This document shows positions 1 through 5,535 of a stretch of DNA of 6,948 bases, piece by piece. The stretch covers positions 1 to 6,948 of the forward strand of contig CAAGKL010000307.1 of the NCBI GenBank assembly GCA_900770405.1, written 5' to 3'. Numbering within the stretch: the first letter of the stretch is position 1; each line of letters starts with the position of its first letter. The position numbers and the translations under genes are program-made. The notes under the pieces are model-generated. The model made no database searches. It saw nothing but the letters and a program-made list of their open reading frames with translations, and was not told the DNA's origin. This DNA is from Clostridia bacterium (GTDB taxonomy: Bacteria > Bacillota > Clostridia > UBA1381).

Positions 1-879
1 CAGCATCGTGCGCGAAAGCAGCGGCTTATTCGATTTCGGGTCTATCAGCGCCGAGAATTCTTCAAGCACCTGCGTCATCTCGTTGCCGCGCTCGCCGCAA
101 CCGATATAGACGATAATATCCGCATCGCACCACTTCGCAATCTGGTGCTGGTTCATCGTCTTGCCCGTGCCGAAACCGCCCGGAATTGCCGCCGTGCCGC
201 CCTTTGCGAGCATAAACATCGTATCCATAATGCGCTGCCCCGTGACAAGCGGGCGGGTAAGCGGCAGGCGCTTTTTCGCCGGGCGTTCCTTCTTGATAGG
301 CCAGCGCTGCGCCATCTTTATTTCCTTTTCGCCGTCTTTTGTTATGATTTTCGCAATCGTATCCTCAATCGTGTATTCGCCGTCCGGCGCAACCCACGAA
401 ATTTTACCGCTCATATCGGGTGGAAGCATAACTCTGTGCATCACGAGCTCGGTTTCCGGCACCTCGCATATAACATCGCCGCCCGAAAGCTCATCGCCAA
501 CGCTCACCTTGAACGCCGCGCTCCATTTTTTCTCTGTATTGAGCGGCATAATCTGTCTGCCGCTGCCGATAAACGAGCCGAACACGTCCCTGAGGCTCTT
601 CAGCGGACGCTCGATACCGTCAAAAATATTCGATATAATGCCCGGCGCAAGCGTCACGCACAGGGGCTCGCCCGTGCCCTCAACCTCAGCACCCACGCCG
701 AGTCCGACTGTGTCCTCATAAACCTGGACAATCGTCGCGTCCGCGTCAATGCCTATAACCTCGCCGATTAAGCGCTTCGGTCCGACATAGACCATTTCCT
801 GCATTTTAAATTTATCCGACCCGCGCACCTTCACAACAGGTCCGTTTACCGAATAAATACTGCCCCTTGCACTTTCCAT
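1..879 (-). CDS. ntpA: V-type ATP synthase subunit A (catalytic), N-terminal half, cut by left edge
   Basis: This is the catalytic subunit of the soluble V1/A1 head, which binds and hydrolyses or makes ATP at the A-B interface. The 293 codons present are about half of the usual ~590. Visible in order are an N-terminal beta-barrel (MESARGSIYSVNGPVVKVRG, 1-20), EDTVGLGVG (55-63), PGIISNIFDGIERPL (79-93), and the A-specific 'bulge' insertion (about 115-185, with NTEKKW and LPPDMSGKISWVAPDGEYT). The Walker A loop GGFGTGKT is at 234-241, and YIGCGERGNEMTQVLEEF is at 258-275 with the catalytic Glu263 in GER. The bulge and the GER context separate it from subunit B and from F-type beta. I chose ATG 879 because a GGGAG element lies 8 bases upstream. 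ATG 885 is in frame but only 2 bases from that element. The gene follows subunit E by 17 bases. The P-loop has Gly-Gly-Phe where many homologues have Gly-Pro-Phe. Identification is firm. Confidence 0.97.
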   Translation of the reverse strand, partial: MESARGSIYSVNGPVVKVRGSDKFKMQEMVYVGPKRLIGEVIGIDADATIVQVYEDTVGLGVGAEVEGTGEPLCVTLAPGIISNIFDGIERPLKSLRDVFGSFIGSGRQIMPLNTEKKWSAAFKVSVGDELSGGDVICEVPETELVMHRVMLPPDMSGKISWVAPDGEYTIEDTIAKIITKDGEKEIKMAQRWPIKKERPAKKRLPLTRPLVTGQRIMDTMFMLAKGGTAAIPGGFGTGKTMNQHQIAKWCDADIIVYIGCGERGNEMTQVLEEFSALIDPKSNKPLLSRTML

Positions 880-887
880 AACCATCT

Positions 888-892
888 CTCCC
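888..892 (-). promoter_or_regulatory. Ribosome-binding site of subunit A
   Basis: A GGGAG motif lies 8 bases before ATG 879 and only 2 bases before the in-frame ATG 885, so it favours the downstream start. It lies just after the TAG stop of subunit E (897-899), which suggests coupled translation. Confidence 0.7.
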
Positions 893-896
893 GTCC

Positions 897-1484
897 CTAC
901 AGAATTGACATTCCGCTCGCGGCCAAAAATTCGCTCCGCTCATTTTCAAGAAGTGTCCTGTACGAGTAGTTTACGGCAATATTTTTGTCAAGATTTATAA
1001 CCTTCACCCCGCCGATAAGCTCCGCCGCAGCCGCAAGCTCAAGGCTTGCGTCCTCCGTCGGCGTCCAGACGTCCGCATCGCGCTCGCAAAGGCAGACAAC
1101 CTTTTTGCCCTCGCCCGCCTCCTTGAGCGCGGCGTCGATTTTCCCGGCAAGTGCCGCGCGGTATTCCTCGCTCCCGGCATACTCCGCGAGCCTTTTCTCC
1201 ACGGCGGCAAAAACCTCGTCTATAATTTTTTCGCGCTTTAAAAGCAGCGACCGCTTCGCCTCATTCTGCGCCTTCAAAACCCGCTCGCTGTCCTGCTTAT
1301 GCACGCTTGCGGCGGTGCTTTGTATCGCCTCATAGGCATCGCGCAGAAATTCGTCCTCTTTCTCGCCGATGCGCTTTTCGCGCTCAGCCTTCATCTGCTC
1401 GTCAAGCCGCTCCTTCTCGAGCTGCGCGTCCTTCATCACCGTCTTTGAAAGCTTTTCCAGCTTTGATGCAATATTGTTATTCAC
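897..1484 (-). CDS. ntpE: V-type ATP synthase subunit E (peripheral stalk)
   Basis: Subunit E pairs with the G/H subunit to form the peripheral stalk that anchors the catalytic head to membrane subunit I and resists rotation. From the upstream ATG 1493 the product is 198 residues, the normal length for bacterial and archaeal E subunits. In that numbering, residues about 10-105 are highly charged and lack prolines, as expected for the long coiled coil with G. Residues about 108-198 form the globular domain. The family signature is at 160-186: IGGVKVINLDKNIAVNYSYR and then LLENER. A GGGAG element abuts ATG 1493 with no spacer, but lies 9 bases before the in-frame GTG at 1484 (codon 4). I therefore place the start at 1484, giving 195 residues beginning MNNNIASKLEKL. 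ATG 1493 remains possible. The gene sits between F and A, and its binding site lies directly after the F stop. Confidence 0.93.
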   Translation of the reverse strand: MNNNIASKLEKLSKTVMKDAQLEKERLDEQMKAEREKRIGEKEDEFLRDAYEAIQSTAASVHKQDSERVLKAQNEAKRSLLLKREKIIDEVFAAVEKRLAEYAGSEEYRAALAGKIDAALKEAGEGKKVVCLCERDADVWTPTEDASLELAAAAELIGGVKVINLDKNIAVNYSYRTLLENERSEFLAASGMSIL

Positions 1485-1493
1485 CGTTATCAT

Positions 1494-1498
1494 CTCCC
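1494..1498 (-). promoter_or_regulatory. Ribosome-binding site of subunit E
   Basis: A GGGAG motif touches ATG 1493 directly but is 9 bases from GTG 1484, so it points to the GTG as the working start. It lies next to the TAA stop of subunit F (1500-1502). This fits coupled translation from F into E. Confidence 0.65.
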
Positions 1499-1499
1499 A

Positions 1500-1808
1500 T
1501 TAAAGCTTCAGCCCGACCGACTCCTGCACCAGCTTATTTATCGAGCCTGCCACATCGTGGCTGCCGTGGCGGTCGGGGATCTCTATTATCAGCGGCAGCT
1601 GCTTGGAAAGCTTCAGCGAATTGACATAGTCCCTGCCGATATCCGCCGCCTTTTCGGTAAAAATGAGCACCCCGACATCGCCGTCCTGCTCCGCCACAGC
1701 AACAGCCTCCCGCAGTGCGCGCTCATCGTGCACCACGCTGCCGTCCACTCCCGCGAGCCGAAAGCCGGTCTGTGTATCAATATTATCGCTTATAAGATAC
1801 ATTTTCAT
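1500..1808 (-). CDS. ntpG: V-type ATP synthase subunit F (central stalk)
   Basis: This is a small central-stalk subunit that binds subunit D and modulates coupling within the rotor axle. It is called NtpG in Enterococcus hirae and AtpF in some annotations. The 102-residue product has the usual length. It starts MKMYLISDNIDTQTGFRLAG, the typical beta-strand and 'G-F-x-L-A-G' opening of the family. It continues with the alternating alpha/beta core VGVLIFTEKAADIGRDYV (45-62) and the strand QLPLIIEIPDRHG (70-82), and ends with an amphipathic helix (SINKLVQESVGLKL). ATG 1808 is chosen because a GGGAG motif at 1818-1822 is 9 bases upstream; the second ATG at 1802 would be 15 bases away. It follows subunit K by 19 bases. 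Identification rests on sequence pattern and position and is firm. Confidence 0.94.
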   Translation of the reverse strand: MKMYLISDNIDTQTGFRLAGVDGSVVHDERALREAVAVAEQDGDVGVLIFTEKAADIGRDYVNSLKLSKQLPLIIEIPDRHGSHDVAGSINKLVQESVGLKL

Positions 1809-1827
1809 AGCGCAAAACTCCCGCGGG

Positions 1828-2247
1828 TTATCTGCCGAGAATCATAATCGAAATAACCAGACCGTAGAGCGCGATACCTTCGGCAAGTGCAACGAAAATC
1901 AGCGTCTTACCCATAATTTTCTCATTTTCGCTCATCGCGCCGATTGCCGCCGATGCCGCCGACGAAACCGCGATACCTCCGCCGACGCCGGAAATTCCCG
2001 TCGAAAGCGCTGCGCCGATATACTTCAGACCGTCGCCGATTGAGGTTGCGCCCTCCGCCGTTGCCTCAGCGAACGCGGGCACAGAGCAGCCCAGCACATA
2101 AAGCATACCGACCGCCATTATCGAGAAAAACGAAATAACATTTATTGCCATACATTCCTTGCCGCCGCGGCTGCCCGAAAGCTTATACACTGCCAGCGGT
2201 GCAACTACAGACACAAGTGCAAGAACAAACAAAAGCTTCATAATCAT
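1828..2247 (-). CDS. ntpK: V-type ATP synthase subunit K (proteolipid, rotor ring c subunit)
   Basis: Copies of this membrane protein form the rotor ring that carries ions across the membrane. The 139-residue product has four hydrophobic stretches: about 3-22, 35-60, 76-103 and 114-137. The last two are the working hairpin. The first helix is Gly/Ala-rich (GISGVGGGIAVSS, 84-96). The second contains the ion-binding carboxylate Glu123 in VALAEGIALYGLVISIMIL. By eye, Val94 occupies the place of the Na+-liganding glutamine of Enterococcus NtpK, and Gly124 follows the carboxylate where Na+ types have Ser or Thr. This suggests proton use (inference). The N-terminal pair has no carboxylate in its helices, so it is not a plain duplicate of the hairpin. 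It ends in a signal-peptide-like VPAFAEA. ATG 2247 has AAGGA 10 bases upstream, overlapping the end of subunit I. One of the best-supported genes here. Confidence 0.95.
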   Translation of the reverse strand: MIMKLLFVLALVSVVAPLAVYKLSGSRGGKECMAINVISFFSIMAVGMLYVLGCSVPAFAEATAEGATSIGDGLKYIGAALSTGISGVGGGIAVSSAASAAIGAMSENEKIMGKTLIFVALAEGIALYGLVISIMILGR

Positions 2248-2257
2248 TTTAAATCAA

Positions 2258-2262
2258 TCCTT
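2258..2262 (-). promoter_or_regulatory. Ribosome-binding site of subunit K in an A/T-rich leader
   Basis: AAGGA lies 10 bases before ATG 2247, just after the TGA stop of subunit I (2263-2265). The segment from here to the start (minus strand GATTGATTTAAA) is strikingly A/T-rich. The GGGAG-type sites before A, E, F, I and G differ from it. An unstructured leader could raise translation of the ring subunit (inference). Confidence 0.6.
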
Positions 2263-4143
2263 TCATTTCTTTAATGAAACAAATTCCCTGCCGTTACCGG
2301 TGAAATACCGCGAGAACATCTCGTAATATTCAAGCCTCAAAACCTGAATACCGACGACAAGACCCTCCAGAACCATAACGAGAATATTGCCGAGTACCGT
2401 CACAACAACCGTCGCCGCACCGCCGCTGCCGGCGAGCATCTCCACCGCCATCATCATTCCCACGTGCACTATCGCGAACGCGCCTATACGCAAAAACGAA
2501 ATAGTGTTTGAGAAGTATGACAGCAGCACCTCGACCATCTCAAACAGGCTCTGGACATAGAACATCGCATCGCGCGGCAGCCAGCCCTTTTCGTGTGCCA
2601 GAAGCGCACTTAAGGGTTCTTTCAGGTATATGCACAAAAATGCAAGCCCCATCAGAACGCCCAAAACCGCCATCGGCAAGCCAAGCTTCAGCACGACCGA
2701 CAGCACTGCCGCAAGCATACTTACATAAAATACAAGCCCCGCAATGCCGTTCTGCCCGAAAAGCATCTCGCCGTACTCGCCCTTCGATGCCGCGTTCCTT
2801 ATATTTAAAAGCATTGCAAGCACTATCAGCACCGCACCGATTGCCACAGTGGAAATCAGCAGCGTCGTGATGTTCTGCATCGGCGGCAGCACTCCGCGGA
2901 TTATATCCTCCTTACCGAAAACACTGCCGTAGAGCGTGCCGAACACCATTCCCGAAATGCCGCAGATACCGACAATTCTCGCAAGCTCCATTTTCTTTTT
3001 ATACCACACCAGAAATCCCAGAACCACAAACACCGCGCTCTGCCCCAAATCGCCGAACATCATACCGAAGAAAAGTATATACGTCGCGGCGAGCAGCGGC
3101 GTCGGGTCGATTTCGTCATAGCCGGGAAGTCCGTACATTCTGACGAACATCTCAAACGGCTTGGCGATGAAATTATTTTTAAGCTTTGTCGGCGGCGCCA
3201 GCAGCTTGCCGAGCTTTTTCGCGTCCTCGGTGTAAACCATCACAATCCCCGAGTCCGCCGACATATCCTTTTCAAGCTGCTTTGCGTCCTTAACGCTCAT
3301 ATACCCGACTATATAGAAAAAGTCGTGCGAATGAGCCGCCATCTCGCGGATTTTATTAAATTTCTGCCGCTCGAGCGCCGTGTAATAAACCGCGAGCAGC
3401 TTCTGCTCATAGCCCTTCAAAAGCTGCTTTGCGTCCTTTGCCGTTTCCGCCTCTTTGACGCGCAGCGCGTCATTTTCCTCTTCAAACCGCGCAATCGCCT
3501 GCTTTGGCGTCCCACTCACGCCCGCCGGAATATCCGCCCGGACAAAATACAGCGAGGTTAAAATTTCCTCCGCCTTATCCATCTGCGATGTCGGCGCGAA
3601 GAATATGCCCCATACATCGCTCTCATCCTCGCTCGTTTTCACGAAAATGAGGTTCATATCCGCAAGATACGAGGTCAGCATTTTATACCCGGTCTGCGGA
3701 ATATGCCCGGCGCGCATTGCGATAAAATGCATATCGCCCAGCGCCGCCAAATCCGCGTCAAGCCCATTCAAATGTGCCAGCATTTCGCAAAGCTCGCTGT
3801 TGCTCTTGCGCCTCGCGCGAAGCTCCTCCGTGTCCGACCTTGCCTTATCCAGCTTTTCCGCAAGTCCCGCGGCAAAACTCTTCATCTGCTCCGAATCCAT
3901 CGCCGCGCGCTCACCGGTATCCTTCTTTTCAATCCCTGCCAGCGTGATAATATCCTCGCACGCCTTTACGACTGCGTCATAGCGTATGCCGCTTTCAAAG
4001 CCGCAGAGCTTTTTTTCCGCGCCGAGCACATACAGCGCATTTTCCAAATGAATATCGCGTCCGTAAATGTACTCCTCCGCAATCTGCTCAAACCTGTCCA
4101 GCTTACCCGCGACGGTCACGGCTACAAGCTTTTCAACAGCCAC
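2263..4143 (-). CDS. ntpI: V-type ATP synthase subunit I (membrane stator, a-type)
   Basis: Subunit I forms the membrane half-channels beside the K ring and anchors the peripheral stalks. Counted from the upstream GTG 4152 it has 629 residues, near the usual 600-660. The cytoplasmic N-terminal half (to about 330) has two coiled-coil arms (about 86-125 and 220-270). The junction PFEMFVRMYGLPGYDEIDPT (332-351) leads into a membrane half with about seven or eight helices (about 352-606). SFLRIGAFAI carries Arg555, the expected essential arginine facing Glu123 of K, with Glu541 fourteen residues earlier. Arg605 in LEGLVVGIQVLRLEYYEMF is the likely second channel arginine. GGGAG abuts GTG 4152 but is 8 bases from the in-frame GTG 4143 (codon 4). 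The latter gives MAVEKLVAVTVAG, which resembles family N-termini, so I start at 4143 (626 residues). The gene follows C and precedes K. Confidence 0.96.
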   Translation of the reverse strand: MAVEKLVAVTVAGKLDRFEQIAEEYIYGRDIHLENALYVLGAEKKLCGFESGIRYDAVVKACEDIITLAGIEKKDTGERAAMDSEQMKSFAAGLAEKLDKARSDTEELRARRKSNSELCEMLAHLNGLDADLAALGDMHFIAMRAGHIPQTGYKMLTSYLADMNLIFVKTSEDESDVWGIFFAPTSQMDKAEEILTSLYFVRADIPAGVSGTPKQAIARFEEENDALRVKEAETAKDAKQLLKGYEQKLLAVYYTALERQKFNKIREMAAHSHDFFYIVGYMSVKDAKQLEKDMSADSGIVMVYTEDAKKLGKLLAPPTKLKNNFIAKPFEMFVRMYGLPGYDEIDPTPLLAATYILFFGMMFGDLGQSAVFVVLGFLVWYKKKMELARIVGICGISGMVFGTLYGSVFGKEDIIRGVLPPMQNITTLLISTVAIGAVLIVLAMLLNIRNAASKGEYGEMLFGQNGIAGLVFYVSMLAAVLSVVLKLGLPMAVLGVLMGLAFLCIYLKEPLSALLAHEKGWLPRDAMFYVQSLFEMVEVLLSYFSNTISFLRIGAFAIVHVGMMMAVEMLAGSGGAATVVVTVLGNILVMVLEGLVVGIQVLRLEYYEMFSRYFTGNGREFVSLKK

Positions 4144-4151
4144 GCCGCTCA

Positions 4152-4158
4152 CTCCCTT
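4152..4158 (-). promoter_or_regulatory. Ribosome-binding site of subunit I
   Basis: AAGGGAG begins inside the TGA stop of subunit C (4158-4160). Its last base is the G of the upstream GTG 4152, so it cannot serve that codon. It lies 8 bases before GTG 4143, which supports the shorter protein and coupled translation from C to I. Confidence 0.7.
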
Positions 4159-5186
4159 CAGAAAATCATAATATGCCTTCTCGCGGCGTCGGGATTATGG
4201 CCGTACCTGACCGCCTCGATTATCATTGTAATTGTTTTTATTTCGAGCTCCTTCAGATTGAGATACGCAAACACCGCCGCCATCGTGTCGGGGCTGTCGC
4301 GCAGTATCCGCCGTGACAGGCGCGCCGTCTCCCTGCGGTACATTTCCTCCGGGAAAATCCCGTCCGCAATGGCGGAAAACAGCACCCCCGCCGGCGTTTT
4401 TGCCGCAATCGCCGCAACGGTGTCCGCATCGGGCGCACTGACCATCGCTGCAAGCTCATCCGGCTTTATCCGCCTGTGCAGCGGCAAAAGATATGTATAA
4501 ATCAAGTCCGCGTCAAAGCCGAAATACTTCTTCCCGCGGTAAATCCACATCACGTTCAAAAGCTCCGCCGTATCCTCGTAAAGCTCGGAAAAAATTTTCT
4601 GCTCCTCGCCGTCGAGATACTTTTGTGCCGCCTTTTTGGCGAGCACAAAATAATCGCGGTCGAGCGTCATCGCAATCGAGAAAAACTCGCTCCCGGCTCT
4701 GTCCGCGCGGTTTAAAACATCGTAATACCTCGTATTTTTGCACGCCGCCGCAGCCTCGGCAAGGCTCTTCGCCTTACACAGCGCATCGGTGTCGATGCCG
4801 GTATGGCGGACAAAAAATTCGGAAACCTTCCTTTGCTCCGTGCTTTCCGCATTTGAAATATGCCGCAGCGCCTCGCTCAGAACATCCGTCTCCCTCCGCA
4901 CGAGCCACAGCCGCAGAAGCTCCCTCTTTTTCGCGTCAACAAAGCTGTAGAGCCGCTCATATTCCTCATAAAAGCACTGCTCCAGCACCTTTTCGACCTC
5001 GCCGCGGTGCGCCTGCTGCTCGTCCGTATCGGCAAACGCCTCGCCGTACGCCTCTGTCTTTTTCAGCGCGGCACAGATTTCCGGGACGCTCTTCTTCAGC
5101 AAAAGCGCCTCGAAATCCTCCCTTTTGAGCCTGCGACCGTACATCGCCTTAAGCTTTGCCGAAACCGCACAATAATCCCTGCTCAT
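4158..5186 (-). CDS. ntpC: V-type ATP synthase subunit C (central-stalk socket, AC39/d type)
   Basis: Subunit C is the funnel-shaped coupler that sits on the cytoplasmic face of the K ring and receives the D-F axle, transmitting rotation. The 342-residue product matches the usual ~330-350. It is soluble and largely helical, with no membrane segment. Family-like features are the YCAVSAKLKAMYGRRL opening (5-20), NVMWIYRGKKYFGF (211-224), and the C-terminal LNLKELEIKTITMIIEAVRYG (309-329), which resembles the conserved 'KE-E-I-NL' end of AC39 proteins. ATG 5186 is supported by GAGG 8 bases upstream, which overlaps the TGA stop of the preceding gene (5197-5199). In Thermus the C gene lies between E and F; here it lies before I. 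Overall sequence similarity in this family is low, so the call rests on length, these motifs and position. Confidence 0.92.
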   Translation of the reverse strand: MSRDYCAVSAKLKAMYGRRLKREDFEALLLKKSVPEICAALKKTEAYGEAFADTDEQQAHRGEVEKVLEQCFYEEYERLYSFVDAKKRELLRLWLVRRETDVLSEALRHISNAESTEQRKVSEFFVRHTGIDTDALCKAKSLAEAAAACKNTRYYDVLNRADRAGSEFFSIAMTLDRDYFVLAKKAAQKYLDGEEQKIFSELYEDTAELLNVMWIYRGKKYFGFDADLIYTYLLPLHRRIKPDELAAMVSAPDADTVAAIAAKTPAGVLFSAIADGIFPEEMYRRETARLSRRILRDSPDTMAAVFAYLNLKELEIKTITMIIEAVRYGHNPDAARRHIMIF

Positions 5187-5196
5187 TTTTATCGCC

Positions 5197-5508
5197 TCAC
5201 ACGCCGGTCACATTGCCGAAAACCCGCGAAATCCACTCCTCGGCGTTGTCGGTATAGATTTTGTCGAGCCGCTCCTCCGCCGCCCTTGCGTCCACGGCAA
5301 TCTTCGCAACCATAGCGTCCGCCTCGCCGTCCTCAAAGCTTTTGAGCTTTTCTATACGGCTGTCCGAGCGCTTTTTTATATCGTCCCTGAGGCTGTCAAT
5401 CTCCTGCGAAACATCGGCATCAAAGCTTTCCTTCGCCGCGCGTGCCCCACACACAACCTCATCGGCAGCTGCCTCGATATTAAGTATTCTTTCAATGATT
5501 TCGAGCAT
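5197..5508 (-). CDS. V-type ATP synthase subunit G/H (peripheral-stalk coiled coil)
   Basis: This small subunit likely winds with subunit E to make the peripheral stalk. The 103-residue product is almost wholly charged helix, with many Glu, Asp, Lys and Ala and no proline or membrane segment. That is the length and composition of the G subunit (called H in some archaea, NtpF in Enterococcus). It starts MLEIIERILNIEAAADEVV and ends with a short hydrophobic tail containing EEWISRVFGNVTGV (90-103), the type of C-terminus seen in this family. ATG 5508 follows a GGGGGAG motif at 5514-5520 with 5 bases between. It is the first ATPase gene of the run, 27 bases after the UPF0210 stop. Coiled-coil sequence gives weak homology signals, so the assignment depends mainly on size and position at the head of the operon. 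Confidence 0.85.
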   Translation of the reverse strand: MLEIIERILNIEAAADEVVCGARAAKESFDADVSQEIDSLRDDIKKRSDSRIEKLKSFEDGEADAMVAKIAVDARAAEERLDKIYTDNAEEWISRVFGNVTGV

Positions 5509-5513
5509 ATTGA

Positions 5514-5520
5514 CTCCCCC
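5514..5520 (-). promoter_or_regulatory. Ribosome-binding site of subunit G/H
   Basis: GGGGGAG lies 5 bases before ATG 5508, inside the 27-base gap after the UPF0210 gene. The gap has no inverted repeat and no convincing promoter, which argues for read-through from the upstream gene. Confidence 0.6.
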
Positions 5521-5535
5521 GTTCTTGTTTTATGC

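Noticed and set aside
145..771. A 208-codon open frame on the plus strand opposite subunit A
   Set aside because: It is antisense to a clearly conserved catalytic subunit, its translation is Arg/His/Ala-rich without family motifs, and such frames are common opposite GC-rich genes.
1477..1500. Possible TAATG stop-start overlap at the F/E junction (ATG at 1500)
   Set aside because: That ATG opens a frame of only seven codons before a stop and is not in the subunit E frame.
1828..2247. K as a classic duplicated four-helix proteolipid like Enterococcus NtpK
   Set aside because: The first half lacks the Gly-rich helix and carboxylate pattern of the second half, so it is not an evident duplication.
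3703..4500. A 265-codon plus-strand open frame spanning the I/C junction
   Set aside because: It lies opposite two recognised ATPase genes, has biased low-complexity composition and no recognisable motif; it is a shadow frame.
4493..5128. A 211-codon plus-strand open frame opposite subunit C
   Set aside because: It is Arg/Ser/Pro-rich with no domain pattern, and the minus-strand frame is the real gene.
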